From JAIYCX01 sp964353175 (GTDB taxonomy: Bacteria > Bdellovibrionota_C > UBA2361 > SZUA-149 > DAOLCO01), in contig CAYGUX010000019.1 in NCBI GenBank assembly GCA_964353175.1, positions 1 to 55,375 on the forward strand: a stretch of DNA of 55,375 nucleotides. The letters run 5' to 3'. Below are positions 18,274-29,071 of the stretch, in pieces. The position numbers were made by a program, and so were the translations under genes. Below the pieces are notes generated by a model that worked only from the letters and a program-made list of their open reading frames with translations, ran no database searches and was not told the origin of the DNA. The stretch's first letter is position 1. Each line of letters opens with the position of its first letter.

Positions 18274-19461
18274 ATGAAAAATTCACATCAAAATAACTCT
18301 CCTACCAGTATTCACATTACTTTAATGAAATTTGGCTTTGGATCTCTGACTATTCTAGTCCTATTTTTTGCATTAGGGTTATATAAATACTTTGAGATTT
18401 CAAATGCGATGGCGGAAGGAGCTAAAAAAGGTCCTCCCATTACTGGGGTAAGTACGATCATTGCAAAGAAGGCCCCATGGATGAGCGTGTTTAGAACAGC
18501 GGGAACGATTAGAGGGGAGCAAAGCGCTACTCTAAGTTCTGAAGCTGCTGGAAGAGTTGCTAAAATTAATGTCTCAGAAGGTCAAAAAGTTGAAGCTGGA
18601 ACAGTTCTGTTAGAGCTAGACAATGTGGTGGAAGAAGCTGAGTATAATGCAGGTATTGCGCAACGCGACTTGGCTGATAAAGAATTTAACCGTTACAAAC
18701 AACTCCTAACTGCCAAAGCGATATCTCAGGATGAATTTGATAAATCTAGGCTTACATACGAGAGTCTTAAATCCGCGGCTGACGCCTTAAAGGGGCGTTT
18801 AGAAAGAAGAAAAATAGTAGCGCCATTTAATGCGACTGTCGGAGTTATCCGAGTGAACTTAGGTGATTATCTTAAAGAAGGGATAGAAATAGTCGCCATT
18901 GAAAATAATGAAAATCTATATGTAATCTTTAATTTAAATCAAAAGACTCTATTAAGCATACAAAATGCTCAAAATAAAAAGTTGGATGTCATTGTTAAAG
19001 CCGTTGGGATAGATGCTCCTATCTTTACTACTCTAGATTCTGTTGACCCGTCCATCAACGACTTTACTAAAACAGCTTTGGGGAAAGCAAAAATACCAAA
19101 TGAATTGAAAAATACAATTGTAGCTGGGATGTCGGTTGGAGTTGAAATTCAACTCCATGAAAGTAAAAATATAATTGCGATACCTAGTTCAAGCATCTCT
19201 TTTGCTCCATTCGGAGACAGCGTTTATATTGTTGAGACCGCTGCGAAAGAAGGTGAAAGCGAAGCAACTTCAAGCGTTAAACAAGCCTTCGTTAAAATTC
19301 TTGAATCAAGAGGAGAGCTTACTGCTATCGCAAATGGTCTTGAAGAAGGTCAACAAGTTGTATCTTCTGGAACGTTCAAACTATTCCCAGGTGCCCCAGT
19401 CATAGTTAATAATGACATGAAGCCGGGAGATAATCTCAGACCTAATCCACCAAATAGTTAA
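18274..19461 (+). CDS. RND efflux periplasmic adaptor (membrane fusion protein)
   Basis: This adaptor joins the inner-membrane pump to the outer-membrane channel. It has 395 residues, an N-terminal membrane anchor near 18-45, and the split lipoyl domain: SSEAAGRVAKINVSEGQKVE on one side and RRKIVAPFNATVGVIRVNLG on the other, enclosing an alpha-hairpin (about 115-165) with KAISQDEFDKSR. The beta-barrel segment DLYVIFNLNQ-like follows, and the C-terminal membrane-proximal domain includes NGLEEGQQVVSSGTFKL. It is first of three genes in a plus-strand operon. Confidence 0.93.
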   Translation: MKNSHQNNSPTSIHITLMKFGFGSLTILVLFFALGLYKYFEISNAMAEGAKKGPPITGVSTIIAKKAPWMSVFRTAGTIRGEQSATLSSEAAGRVAKINVSEGQKVEAGTVLLELDNVVEEAEYNAGIAQRDLADKEFNRYKQLLTAKAISQDEFDKSRLTYESLKSAADALKGRLERRKIVAPFNATVGVIRVNLGDYLKEGIEIVAIENNENLYVIFNLNQKTLLSIQNAQNKKLDVIVKAVGIDAPIFTTLDSVDPSINDFTKTALGKAKIPNELKNTIVAGMSVGVEIQLHESKNIIAIPSSSISFAPFGDSVYIVETAAKEGESEATSSVKQAFVKILESRGELTAIANGLEEGQQVVSSGTFKLFPGAPVIVNNDMKPGDNLRPNPPNS

Positions 19462-19486
19462 TTATTATACGAACTATACTTAAGAA

Positions 19487-22400
19487 ATGAAACTCACAGA
19501 CATTTTCGTAAAACGGCCAGTGCTGGCCATCTCCATCAACTTAATTGTATTACTAGCAGGACTAAGGTCAATTGACTTCCTCCCAACTAGACAATACCCT
19601 AAAAGCGATCTTTCTGTAGTCACTGTAAAGACTACTTACGTAGGTGCAGATGCGGACTTAGTCAGGGGATATATTACTACCCCACTTGAAAAAGCCATTG
19701 CTAGTGCAGATGGAATTGATTATCTAGAATCCACAAGCGCTAACAGCATTAGTACTATTAAAGCAAACCTACTTCTGAATTATCCTGTAAGTGAGGCTCT
19801 TACTCAGATCCAGAGTAAAGTATTAGAAGTAAGGCAAGACTTACCGGCGGAATCTGAGCTACCAGTTGTAGATGTAGAAACTGCAGACAATCAAAGAGCC
19901 TCTATGTACATAGGCTTCTCTTCTGATTTATTAGATAGGAACCAAATCACAGACTACTTAGTAAGAGTTGTTCAACCAAAAATCTCTTCCATTCAAGGCG
20001 TTCAAAAGGCTGACATCTTAGGAGCAAGAACATTTGCCATTAGAATATGGTTGAAACCAGAGGTCATCTCCAGTGCCAGCCTAAGCGTAGAAGAAGTCAG
20101 ACAAGCGCTTACAAGAAACAATTACTTATCAGCTATTGGGCAAGCCAAAGGCTCCATGGTCATTACACCATTAGCCACTAATACTGACTTAAGAAGTGTA
20201 GATGAATTTAAAAACTTGATTATTAGAGAAAGTGGCCAACAAGTGATGAGGCTAGGAGATATTGCTGATGTAGAACTAGGTGCTGAAAAGTATGATGATG
20301 ATACTTTATTTGGTGGGAAGCCTGCTACATTTTTAGGAGTTTGGGTATTGCCTAATGCTAACAGCTTAGAAGTAATTAAGAACGTTAGAGAAGTAATTCC
20401 TGAAATAAGAAAGAATCTCCCTCAGGGCTTAAATGTCGATATACCTTATGATGCGACTAAATACATCGATGACGCACTTCATGAAGTAATTAAGACACTA
20501 AGTGAAACGATATTAATTGTAGTCTTAGTGATTTTTCTATTCATGGGCTCCCTTAAATCAGTACTAGTACCGGTGATTGCCATTCCCTTGTCTTTAATCG
20601 GGACTGTGAGCATAATGGTGCTATTTGGTTTTACGATTAATCTGCTCACCCTTCTTGCCATAGTACTTGCGGTGGGACTTGTAGTAGATGATGCGATTGT
20701 AATGCTTGAGAATATTGAAAGAAACATGCAAGAAGGCCTAAGCCCTTATGACGCAAGCATTAAAGGTGCCAGAGAGCTTTTAGGTCCCATTATATCCATG
20801 ACTATTACTCTAGCTGCGGTTTATGCACCTATTGGTATCCAAGGTGGATTAACGGGTACTCTATTTAAAGAGTTTGCATTCACTCTAGCAGGAGCTGTAA
20901 TGGTTTCAGGTTTTGTTGCCCTTACACTCTCCCCTGTAATGTCTTCCTTATTATTGAAGCCAAATGAAGGCCATTCAAAGCTACAACTTTTTGTAAATTC
21001 TCGCATGGAAAGACTCTCTAAGAGTTATGGAAATGGGCTTAAATACATTCTCTCAATTTCGCCATTTGTATTGGGTGCGTCTTTGACTCTGATGCTGGGG
21101 ATAGCTCCTTTTTATATGTTCTCAACTAAAGAGTTAGCTCCCCGAGAAGATCAGGGAGTAGTGTTTGGGATAGTGCAAGGAAGTCCAAACGCAACAATAG
21201 AACAAACTAGACTCTATACTGGTAAAATGCAGGAAGAATATGAGAAGCTACCCGAATACAAAACCTCCTTCCAACGAATAGAATCAAGTGGTGGTTTCTC
21301 TGGTGCCGTTCTTAAACCTTGGAGCGAAAGGACAAGGACTGCGGATGAAATCTCCGCTGACCTATCTGCTAAAGTAGGCACAATTCCTGGTGTTAGAATC
21401 ATTATGACTACCCCACCACCACTCCCTGGCGGCCGTAACTTCCCTGTCGAGATGGTAGTAGCAAGCACAGACTCTGCCGAAAAGATGATTCCCATATCTG
21501 CGGAACTAGTAAAGTCTGCATTTGCAAGCGGAATGTTTAAGTATGCAGATTCTGATCTTAAGTATGATTTTCCTCGTTCTTTAATCACTTTTGATAGAGA
21601 TGCAGTAAGTAAAATCGGAGTGGATCTACAATCTGTAGGTAGAGAACTTTCAACCTACCTTGGTGGTAACTACATAAATAGATTTTCTATGGATGGAAGA
21701 AGTTATAAAGTTATCCCGCAAGTCGAACGATCTAAGCGCCTTACCCCTGAAGATGTTCTTTCCCTTCCTATTACTACCTCCTCAGGTAGAAGTATTCCAC
21801 TTAGTGCTATTGCTACACTTGAGAATGATGTGCAACCTAGGACTTTAAATAAATTCCAACAACTAAACTCATTTACGATTCAAGGAGTGCCAAGACTTGG
21901 AGCATCTCTTGACGATGCCCTAAAAGCACTAGAAGCTAAGGCAAAAGAAATCTTACCTTTTGGTTATCAAATTGATTATCCTGGAGAATCCAGACAACTT
22001 AGGACAGAAGGATCTTCATTAATGCAAACGATGATTCTTTCACTGTTCTTTATCTACCTAGTATTAGCCGCGCAATTTGAAAGTTTTAGAGACCCATTCA
22101 TTATCCTTTTGGGATCAGTCCCTCTCGCTTTAGCCTCTTCTCTCTTATTTCCCTTCTTGGGTTTTACCACTATGAATATATATAGTCAGGTTGGACTAAT
22201 AACATTAGTTGGTTTGGTCTCTAAGAATGGAATCCTAATTGTTGAATTCGCCAACGTATTAAAAGAGCAAGGAATGTCTAAACTTGAAGCCGTAATTCAA
22301 GCCAGCGTATCAAGATTAAGACCTATTCTAATGACAAGTGTCGCAACTGTTGTTGGTCACTTTCCGCTTATCCTAGCAACTGGAGCAGGTGCAAGCGCTA

Positions 22401-22582
22401 GAAATAGTATTGGTATTGTACTTGTCAGTGGAATGTTCATGGGGACATTCTTCACATTATTTGTAGTACCAGTCATATATGCATTAATTTCAAAATCACC
22501 CAAAGCGAAGCATCTGGAAGAAGATTTAGCCTCTAACGAGATTATTCTTGAAAATCAAATAGTAAACAGACACAGCATATAG
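19487..22582 (+). CDS. RND (HAE1-type) multidrug efflux pump, inner-membrane subunit
   Basis: This proton-driven pump has 1031 residues and the two-fold RND layout: one N-terminal helix, a periplasmic loop, six helices (about 335-540), then a repeat. TM4 has the proton-relay VVDDAIVMLENIER. The first lines MKLTDIFVKRPVLAISINLI and GADADLVRGYITTPLEKAI are typical of the hydrophobe/amphiphile exporter family (AcrB, MexB and relatives). The substrate range cannot be read from sequence. The adaptor lies 25 bases upstream and the channel seven bases downstream. No regulator gene is adjacent. Confidence 0.95.
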   Translation: MKLTDIFVKRPVLAISINLIVLLAGLRSIDFLPTRQYPKSDLSVVTVKTTYVGADADLVRGYITTPLEKAIASADGIDYLESTSANSISTIKANLLLNYPVSEALTQIQSKVLEVRQDLPAESELPVVDVETADNQRASMYIGFSSDLLDRNQITDYLVRVVQPKISSIQGVQKADILGARTFAIRIWLKPEVISSASLSVEEVRQALTRNNYLSAIGQAKGSMVITPLATNTDLRSVDEFKNLIIRESGQQVMRLGDIADVELGAEKYDDDTLFGGKPATFLGVWVLPNANSLEVIKNVREVIPEIRKNLPQGLNVDIPYDATKYIDDALHEVIKTLSETILIVVLVIFLFMGSLKSVLVPVIAIPLSLIGTVSIMVLFGFTINLLTLLAIVLAVGLVVDDAIVMLENIERNMQEGLSPYDASIKGARELLGPIISMTITLAAVYAPIGIQGGLTGTLFKEFAFTLAGAVMVSGFVALTLSPVMSSLLLKPNEGHSKLQLFVNSRMERLSKSYGNGLKYILSISPFVLGASLTLMLGIAPFYMFSTKELAPREDQGVVFGIVQGSPNATIEQTRLYTGKMQEEYEKLPEYKTSFQRIESSGGFSGAVLKPWSERTRTADEISADLSAKVGTIPGVRIIMTTPPPLPGGRNFPVEMVVASTDSAEKMIPISAELVKSAFASGMFKYADSDLKYDFPRSLITFDRDAVSKIGVDLQSVGRELSTYLGGNYINRFSMDGRSYKVIPQVERSKRLTPEDVLSLPITTSSGRSIPLSAIATLENDVQPRTLNKFQQLNSFTIQGVPRLGASLDDALKALEAKAKEILPFGYQIDYPGESRQLRTEGSSLMQTMILSLFFIYLVLAAQFESFRDPFIILLGSVPLALASSLLFPFLGFTTMNIYSQVGLITLVGLVSKNGILIVEFANVLKEQGMSKLEAVIQASVSRLRPILMTSVATVVGHFPLILATGAGASARNSIGIVLVSGMFMGTFFTLFVVPVIYALISKSPKAKHLEEDLASNEIILENQIVNRHSI

Positions 22583-22589
22583 CGCCACT

Positions 22590-24050
22590 ATGAAACCATT
22601 ATTCAGACTAACTACAACATCAATAATTTCTTTGGTTTTGACCTCCTGCGCGGTCGGTCCTGACTTTAAAACTCCAGATACTCAACTTCCCACTGAGTAT
22701 TCCCGAGCTAAGCTTAACCATTTCTCACCCAACGTCGAGAAAGATCCTCAAGTCGCATGGTGGGAAAACTTTAAAGATGAGACTCTCAACAGGTTAATCT
22801 CCAATGCATCCTCTGAAAACTTCTCAATTCAATCTGCAATAGAAAGGATAGAAGAGGCAGAGGCTAATACCAGAGGAAGTTACTTTGGGTTAATTCCGCA
22901 GTTCACCATAGGAGCTCAATACATTAAAAACAAAACTGCAGCGGCTAGATTCCCAGGTATTGCTTCTAGGGGGATTCAATTTGGCATTTATAGTTTAAGT
23001 GGGCAAACCTCTTGGGAGATCGATTTATTTGGGAAACTAAGAAGACAATCAGAGGGATTTGCTACGATAAAAGATAAATCTATATACAACTTGGCGGACT
23101 TACTTAGACTCCTACAAGCGCAAGTTGGCACTACTTACCTTGAACTTAGAGGCTTACAAAAGAAAAAGCAAGTTGTAGATCAAACAATAGCAAATCAAAT
23201 TGAAATCTTTAATCTTACAAAGGCTAAATTTGATATTGGACAAGCCTCACAAATTGATTTTGAAAGATCTAATGTACAATTAGAAACGACTAAAGCTAGA
23301 GGCTATGAAGTTCAAGGCTTAATCGATGCATCCGTGGCTAGACTTTCAACTTTAACAAGATTACCAATTGTAGAATTGGAAGAAAGACTTAACAGTAGTA
23401 TCCAATTGCCTATATATGATGGGCCACTAGTAATAGGCTCTCCCACTGAGTTACTTAATAAAAGACCAGATGTAAGAATCGCAGAGGAAGAAGCCCACTT
23501 AGCAACTACCAATATAGGTGTCGCATGGGCAAACTTTCTTCCACAAGTAGCATTCAATGGAACCCTATCAAGAGACGCCCTAAGCGCTTCTGACTGGAAT
23601 ACAAGTGCCGCAAAAGCTTACAACTACGGGCCTAGTATAAGTTGGTCCATTCTAAACCTAGGAACCTTGATTAATGAATTGGATGCATCAGAAGCTTCCA
23701 CAAAAGCTGCCGTCTTAAATTATCGATCAGTGGTAATACTCGCACTTGAGGAAGTAGAAATCTCCTTATCCAACCTCACCACCGAACAGAAACGAGCCGA
23801 ACACTTAAAAAACGCTTTAGACTCTGCAAAAGAGGCATATAGAATTTCTCAGTTACAATACGATCAAGGTATTCTCCCCTATGCGGACTTACTACTTATA
23901 GAACAAGAAAGATTACAAACAGAATTAGATTCTATTGATTCAGAAGTGAAACTATCAGGAAATTACGTAAACCTATTCAAGTCACTAGGCGGGGCATGGG
24001 AAGAAGATAAGGCGCATAAAGAGCCAGATACAAACGAAAACTCCTTATGA
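22590..24050 (+). CDS. NodT-family outer-membrane efflux lipoprotein
   Basis: This is the TolC-like outer-membrane channel of the RND system. The signal peptide ends in the lipobox LTSC with Cys20 as the lipidated residue. The mature protein opens AVGPDFKTPDTQLPTEY, the typical NodT N-terminus. Two TolC-repeat halves follow, with ETTKARGYEVQGLIDA and the near-C-terminal QLQYDQGILPYADLLLIEQE. The 486-residue length is normal. It closes the three-gene operon. Confidence 0.93.
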   Translation: MKPLFRLTTTSIISLVLTSCAVGPDFKTPDTQLPTEYSRAKLNHFSPNVEKDPQVAWWENFKDETLNRLISNASSENFSIQSAIERIEEAEANTRGSYFGLIPQFTIGAQYIKNKTAAARFPGIASRGIQFGIYSLSGQTSWEIDLFGKLRRQSEGFATIKDKSIYNLADLLRLLQAQVGTTYLELRGLQKKKQVVDQTIANQIEIFNLTKAKFDIGQASQIDFERSNVQLETTKARGYEVQGLIDASVARLSTLTRLPIVELEERLNSSIQLPIYDGPLVIGSPTELLNKRPDVRIAEEEAHLATTNIGVAWANFLPQVAFNGTLSRDALSASDWNTSAAKAYNYGPSISWSILNLGTLINELDASEASTKAAVLNYRSVVILALEEVEISLSNLTTEQKRAEHLKNALDSAKEAYRISQLQYDQGILPYADLLLIEQERLQTELDSIDSEVKLSGNYVNLFKSLGGAWEEDKAHKEPDTNENSL

Positions 24051-24122
24051 GATGATATAAAGTTTCAATTTCTATCTGACTAAGCGACAGTCAACTAGGC
24101 ATTAAGTTTATTTTTTTTAGTA

Positions 24123-25232
24123 CTACTTTCTAGAAATCACAATATTTCGAATAGTGGCTACAGCTGGCACCGCAAAAACAACCCCCACCAAACCAAAAGC
24201 ACTACCTCCGACTAATAGTGAAAAAAGGACTACTCCTGGGTGAAGTCCAGTGGACTCACTCATTATTTTAGGAGTGATCACATTACCTTCTAAAGCTTGA
24301 ACGATGAGGAAAGCTAAAATTGGAGCTATAATGGATGATCCACTTGGATCAATACTTAGATTCATTAAAATTGCGGTGCCCAATCCTACGACTAAGCCCG
24401 CATAAGGGATAACTGCTAAAATGCCTGAGAATAGGCCAATTGGCACAGCATTCGGTACGCCTGCAATTAACAAGGCTATTGAATATAGTACCATTAATAT
24501 ACTCGCAACAATCAACTGCGCCTTACTGTATTTTATAATGGTCTCATCTACAGTCATACCTAAATCAGATACTGTCTCCCTATAAGAGTCAGGTATGATT
24601 CTTAAAAGTGCTCTATTTAATTTATTCCAATCTTGGCTAATATAAAATATAAAAATTGGAACTAAAAACAAATTTAAAATTGCCAAACTATAAGAATACC
24701 CAGCAAATAGTGTCTGCAATAATCCAGAAACTATAGTCGCTAAATTATCCTGACTAAAGTGAGTTTTACCGTACCGAACCAAATCTTCTATCAATTCACT
24801 TTTTCTTGGGATATGTATACCAAACAATCCGCTCACTTTCTCTAGTTGAGCTACCATCTTCTCTGGCAGACTAACACTTACTGAACTCAATGTTTCAGCA
24901 AGATTAGAAATCAACGGTGGGAAAATCCAAAGAAAAAGTAATAGTAGAAGAGCAATTATTAAAAAACAACTTGTAACTGCAATTAGTCCTTGAGAAACGC
25001 GAACAAACCTTATGGTCTTCTTTCTAATAGCCAATACCGCTGGCCTAAGTAACATGGAAATTCCATAACTAAGTATAACCAAGCGTAGGATCTGAGGTGC
25101 TATGAAAAAACACACACAGATACCTAGCAACAATAGGACCAAAAGAAAAAAGTCTTTACACTCTAAAAAAACTTTCTTCACATAATCAAAAGTTTTTTCC
25201 AATTCTGATTCTTGTTCCGTCGATTGTTTCAT
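24123..25232 (-). CDS. AI-2E/PerM-family membrane permease
   Basis: The 369-residue protein has about eight hydrophobic helices. It shows the PerM/AI-2E layout: two helices near the N-terminus (residues 32-52 and 80-105), a soluble hairpin, and a membrane half with PNAVPIGLFSGILAVIPYAG, LEGNVITPKIMSESTGLHPG and VGGSAFGLVGVVFAVPAVA, the three best conserved blocks. Members export AI-2 in a few cases; most are of unknown substrate, so the specific transport role is open. It lies eight bases downstream of dnaE and is probably co-transcribed with it. Confidence 0.85.
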   Translation of the reverse strand: MKQSTEQESELEKTFDYVKKVFLECKDFFLLVLLLLGICVCFFIAPQILRLVILSYGISMLLRPAVLAIRKKTIRFVRVSQGLIAVTSCFLIIALLLLLFLWIFPPLISNLAETLSSVSVSLPEKMVAQLEKVSGLFGIHIPRKSELIEDLVRYGKTHFSQDNLATIVSGLLQTLFAGYSYSLAILNLFLVPIFIFYISQDWNKLNRALLRIIPDSYRETVSDLGMTVDETIIKYSKAQLIVASILMVLYSIALLIAGVPNAVPIGLFSGILAVIPYAGLVVGLGTAILMNLSIDPSGSSIIAPILAFLIVQALEGNVITPKIMSESTGLHPGVVLFSLLVGGSAFGLVGVVFAVPAVATIRNIVISRK

Positions 25233-25240
25233 ATATATCC

Positions 25241-28200
25241 TTATCTAAAACTTACAACATGAGAGCCAAATAATCGTTCAAGCTCAATACAAAACTCCTC
25301 GGATGCACTAATTTTATACTCATCCGGTAAAGATAAGAATACCTCACTATGGCTCTTGTTTTTGATCAACACTTTCACCTTGCAATCCCCCTTATATTTA
25401 CTTAAAGTTCGCTTGAGACCTCTTATGGCATTTTCTGTGATCAACTCTTCTTTTAAAACGATGTGTGCCTCAGCAGCGGAAGCATCTCTGATATCAGCCA
25501 GAGCAGCCAACTCATTTGCCACTAAAACTACTCGTTCATCGGAAACATCCACACGAGCCTTCAACAACAATGGCTCTTCTCTATTTAATAACTCATGTAC
25601 CGTTCTATAAGTATCAGGCCAAACTAACACTTCAATTGTTCCTTTTAAATCCTCAAAAACAAAACTAGCATACCTATCACCCTTTTTTGTATTTTTAAGC
25701 TTTAAAAATGTCACAACACCAGCAATTAATATTGTAGATCCATCAGTCTTGGTTTTTGCATCCTCGCTAGATGAAACACCCAGCCTAGAGAGTTCCTTCT
25801 TAAATCTCTCCAAAGGATGACCTGAGAGATAGAACCCTAAAGCTTCCCTTTCTTTAGACAACTTGATATTAGTAGGCCACTCCACGTTTTTTGCTCTAGA
25901 GAACAGAGCCTCATCAGTAGTAACCATATCCACTTCTTCAGAAAACAAACTCAATTGATTAGAAGCTTTTTTATTCGCTAACTTAGAACTAATAGACAAC
26001 ATATCTTCCACAGCTTCATGTAAATCATGTCTAGTGGCAGATATCCAATCAAAGGAACCAGACTTAATAAAAGACTCTAATGTCCTTCTATTAATCCCCC
26101 CATCCTGAAGTCTTGTACAAAAATCCAAAATTCCCTTAAACAGCCCCGAAGTTTCTCTCTCCTCAATGACTCTCTCAACAATCTTCTCCCCCACCCCTTT
26201 AATCGCGGCCAAACCATAAACGATGCTCTTATCCACTACAGAAAAGCCAACTCCACCATAATTCACATTCGGTGGAAGTACAGGAATCTTCAACTCATTA
26301 CATTCTTGTAAATTCTTTAATGTGCGATCAGTATCACCCATTTCAAATGTCATTAAGGCGGCCATTAATTGCCTCGGATAATGCGCTTTAAGGTATGCCG
26401 TCTGATAGGAAATCAGCGCGTAGGCAACAGAGTGACTTCTATTAAATCCATATCTTGCAAATGTTTCCATTTGATCAAATACCGTTGCAGCAACATTATC
26501 AGGAACCTTTCGTTTACTTGCTCCCTTTAAGAAAAAATCACGTTGTTTAGCCATCTCTTCAGGCTTCTTTTTACCCATCGCTCGTCGAAGCATGTCCGCT
26601 TCAGCTAAGGAATAACCACCCATATCACGCGCAATTTGCATGATCTGCTCCTGATAAAGGATAATGCCATAAGTATCTTTGAGAATTGGATCTATAGAAG
26701 GATGAAGAGAAGCTACTGGTTCTCTTCCATGTTTTCTATTTATATAGTGATCTACCATCCCCGCATCTAAAGGTCCTGGCCTATATAAGGCTAAGATAGC
26801 GACTAAATCCTCAAAACAATTCGGTCGTAATCTCGTCACCATCTCGGTAATACCACTGGACTCCAATTGGAATATACCAATTGTTCTTCCGCTTGAAATC
26901 AATTTAAATGTACGAAGGTCATCAAGCGGGATTGAATTTATATTCATCCAATGCTTTTTCCCTTCATGTCCCTTCAGCTCATCGATTAACTCTAAAGCTC
27001 TATCAATAACAGAGAGAGTTTTTAAGCCCAAGAAATCGAACTTAACTAATCCAATCTTCTCAACCCAATTCATAGAATACTGGGTAACTACCTGCCCCTC
27101 TTTATCAAGCATTAATGGCAAATACTCAACAATCGGCTTATCTGAAATTACAATCCCTGCAGCATGTGTGCTTGTATGTCTTGAAAGTCCTTCTAGCTTT
27201 AGGGCTAAACCAATTAACTCCCTACCTTCACCTTCGGCATATTCCTTTAACTTTTTCTCCATTTGCATGGCTTCAGTCAATGGATAATCAAAACCTTGTC
27301 TTGGAGCTGGTATCAATTTAGCAATTCTATCAGTTTCTGCGAAACTAAAACCCAACACTCTTCCAACATCTCTGATGGCAGCCTTCGCCTTTAAAGTACC
27401 AAAGGTTAAAATTTGTGATACCTTATCCTTTCCATACCTCTCACACACATACTCAATAACTTTTTCCCGGCCATTGATACAGAAATCGACATCGATATCA
27501 GGCAAACTTACTCGTTCTGGATTTAAGAATCGTTCAAATAGAAGAGAGTATTTAATTGGATCAACTTCAGTAATAAATAATGCATAGGCTACCAATGAAC
27601 CAGCGGCACTCCCCCGCCCTGGCCCAACTGGAATACCATTTTCCTTTGCCCATCGGATAAAGTCAGATACCACTAGAAAGTATCCAGCAAAACCCATTTT
27701 TAAGATACAAGAAATTTCCATCTCAAGCTGAGCGTAATATTCCTTCCTCAGAGGATCATCGGATGCAAACCCTAATTCAGTAAATCTTTCCTCTAAGCCA
27801 GCCTTTGAGTTCGCAACAAAAGTATCATCGATTGAACCACCCTCAACTTCACAAGATGGCATATAGTGTTTTGAAAAATCAAATTCCAGATTGCATCTTT
27901 CTGCAATCTCAGTGGTCATTCTTACTGCTTCAGCATGCTGTGGAAGGCCTTGAAGCATTTCATCATAGGATTTCAAATAGAGCTGAGCATTCTCATGCTT
28001 AATCCGATCAGGATCAGTAATTAGTTTCTGCGTAGAAATACACATCAGTACTTCTTGCGCATGATGATCGTCTTCATTAAGATAATGACAATCATTAGTA
28101 GCAACGGTAGGCAGTCCTAAGTCCTCGGATAGACGAAGAATCATTTCGTTATGACGTATCTGCTGAGGGATCTTATGAGGTTGCACCTCTAGGTAGTACC

Positions 28201-28702
28201 GACCCTTAAACATCTGTGAATACTTAATGGCGATATTTCTCGCCCCTTCATAATCCCCATCTAGGGTAAAACTAGCCAATTCTCCAGCGATACAACCACT
28301 TAAACATATCAAGTCTTTATTGAACTGCTCTAACAATTCATGGTCAACTCTCGGTTTAAAATAGAAGCCTTCCATATAACCAAGAGTAACTAACTTACAT
28401 AAATTTTTGTACCCCTCATTTGAAGTAGCAAGAAGTGTTAAATGATAATTTTCATGTTGGCCACCAGATTTTAGGAAACGCCCCTTTCCAGCAATATATA
28501 CTTCACAACCAATTATGGGCTTAACCCCAGCGTCTCTTGCATGCTGATAAAACTCAATCGCTCCGTGCATACAACCGTGATCGGTAATAGCTACAGACTG
28601 TTGTCCAAGCTCCTTTGCTCTCTTTACTAATTCTTTAATTTTGATAGCTCCATCTAGGACACTATACTGACTATGAAGATGCAGATGGCAAAACTGAGAC
28701 AT
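25241..28702 (-). CDS. dnaE: DNA polymerase III alpha subunit
   Basis: This is the replicative DNA polymerase catalytic subunit. The 1153 residues contain the N-terminal PHP domain (FCHLHLHSQYSVLDG, AITDHG), the polymerase palm with the catalytic aspartates in PDIDVDFC near residue 400 and KFDFLGLKTL, the fingers with GGYSLAEADMLRRAMGKKK, a tandem helix-hairpin-helix, and an OB-fold region with GTIEVLVWPDTY. Length and domains match DnaE1. No truncation is visible. Confidence 0.97.
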   Translation of the reverse strand: MSQFCHLHLHSQYSVLDGAIKIKELVKRAKELGQQSVAITDHGCMHGAIEFYQHARDAGVKPIIGCEVYIAGKGRFLKSGGQHENYHLTLLATSNEGYKNLCKLVTLGYMEGFYFKPRVDHELLEQFNKDLICLSGCIAGELASFTLDGDYEGARNIAIKYSQMFKGRYYLEVQPHKIPQQIRHNEMILRLSEDLGLPTVATNDCHYLNEDDHHAQEVLMCISTQKLITDPDRIKHENAQLYLKSYDEMLQGLPQHAEAVRMTTEIAERCNLEFDFSKHYMPSCEVEGGSIDDTFVANSKAGLEERFTELGFASDDPLRKEYYAQLEMEISCILKMGFAGYFLVVSDFIRWAKENGIPVGPGRGSAAGSLVAYALFITEVDPIKYSLLFERFLNPERVSLPDIDVDFCINGREKVIEYVCERYGKDKVSQILTFGTLKAKAAIRDVGRVLGFSFAETDRIAKLIPAPRQGFDYPLTEAMQMEKKLKEYAEGEGRELIGLALKLEGLSRHTSTHAAGIVISDKPIVEYLPLMLDKEGQVVTQYSMNWVEKIGLVKFDFLGLKTLSVIDRALELIDELKGHEGKKHWMNINSIPLDDLRTFKLISSGRTIGIFQLESSGITEMVTRLRPNCFEDLVAILALYRPGPLDAGMVDHYINRKHGREPVASLHPSIDPILKDTYGIILYQEQIMQIARDMGGYSLAEADMLRRAMGKKKPEEMAKQRDFFLKGASKRKVPDNVAATVFDQMETFARYGFNRSHSVAYALISYQTAYLKAHYPRQLMAALMTFEMGDTDRTLKNLQECNELKIPVLPPNVNYGGVGFSVVDKSIVYGLAAIKGVGEKIVERVIEERETSGLFKGILDFCTRLQDGGINRRTLESFIKSGSFDWISATRHDLHEAVEDMLSISSKLANKKASNQLSLFSEEVDMVTTDEALFSRAKNVEWPTNIKLSKEREALGFYLSGHPLERFKKELSRLGVSSSEDAKTKTDGSTILIAGVVTFLKLKNTKKGDRYASFVFEDLKGTIEVLVWPDTYRTVHELLNREEPLLLKARVDVSDERVVLVANELAALADIRDASAAEAHIVLKEELITENAIRGLKRTLSKYKGDCKVKVLIKNKSHSEVFLSLPDEYKISASEEFCIELERLFGSHVVSFR

Positions 28703-28792
28703 TTACTAGGTAATCATTTATTAGAGTTTAATCTCTCTAATTTAACTTTCTATAAGGAATATAGAAAGGGGCGAGTTCTAAGTTTATGATGT

Positions 28793-29071
28793 TTATTCAC
28801 CCTGAATCTTCCTTTTAAGTTCAGGGCTCATGGAAAACCTAGGACTTATCCTACTTTTTTTAGGTAACTTTAAGCCTGAGTCCTTCTTTTTATATTTCTC
28901 CTGCACGTAGAACCTCCCAAACTCGGGAATACTAGTGCCCTTCTTCTCTTCTAAACGACCAACAATCTCCTTAAAAGTGGCATCTATAACCGTTTCTGCT
29001 AATGATTTAGAGATATTAGTAGTATTTGCAACCTCTAAAATTAGCTCCTCATAGGATGAAGGCTCCGCCAT
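28793..29071 (-). CDS. HU/IHF-like DNA-binding protein
   Basis: The product reads YEELILEVANTTNISKSLAE, a helix-rich HU-type N-terminus, followed by GTSIPEFGRFYVQEK, the first beta strands of the fold (GFGxF motif as EFGRF), then a basic tail. HU proteins dimerise and bend DNA. I chose the ATG at 29071 (92 residues), because this gives a normal HU length. The frame extends to 29125 and would add 18 hydrophobic residues that resemble a signal peptide, which HU proteins do not have. Neither start has a good ribosome binding site. The DNA-binding arm (usually RNPxT) is not clearly present. Confidence 0.65.
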   Translation of the reverse strand: MAEPSSYEELILEVANTTNISKSLAETVIDATFKEIVGRLEEKKGTSIPEFGRFYVQEKYKKKDSGLKLPKKSRISPRFSMSPELKRKIQGE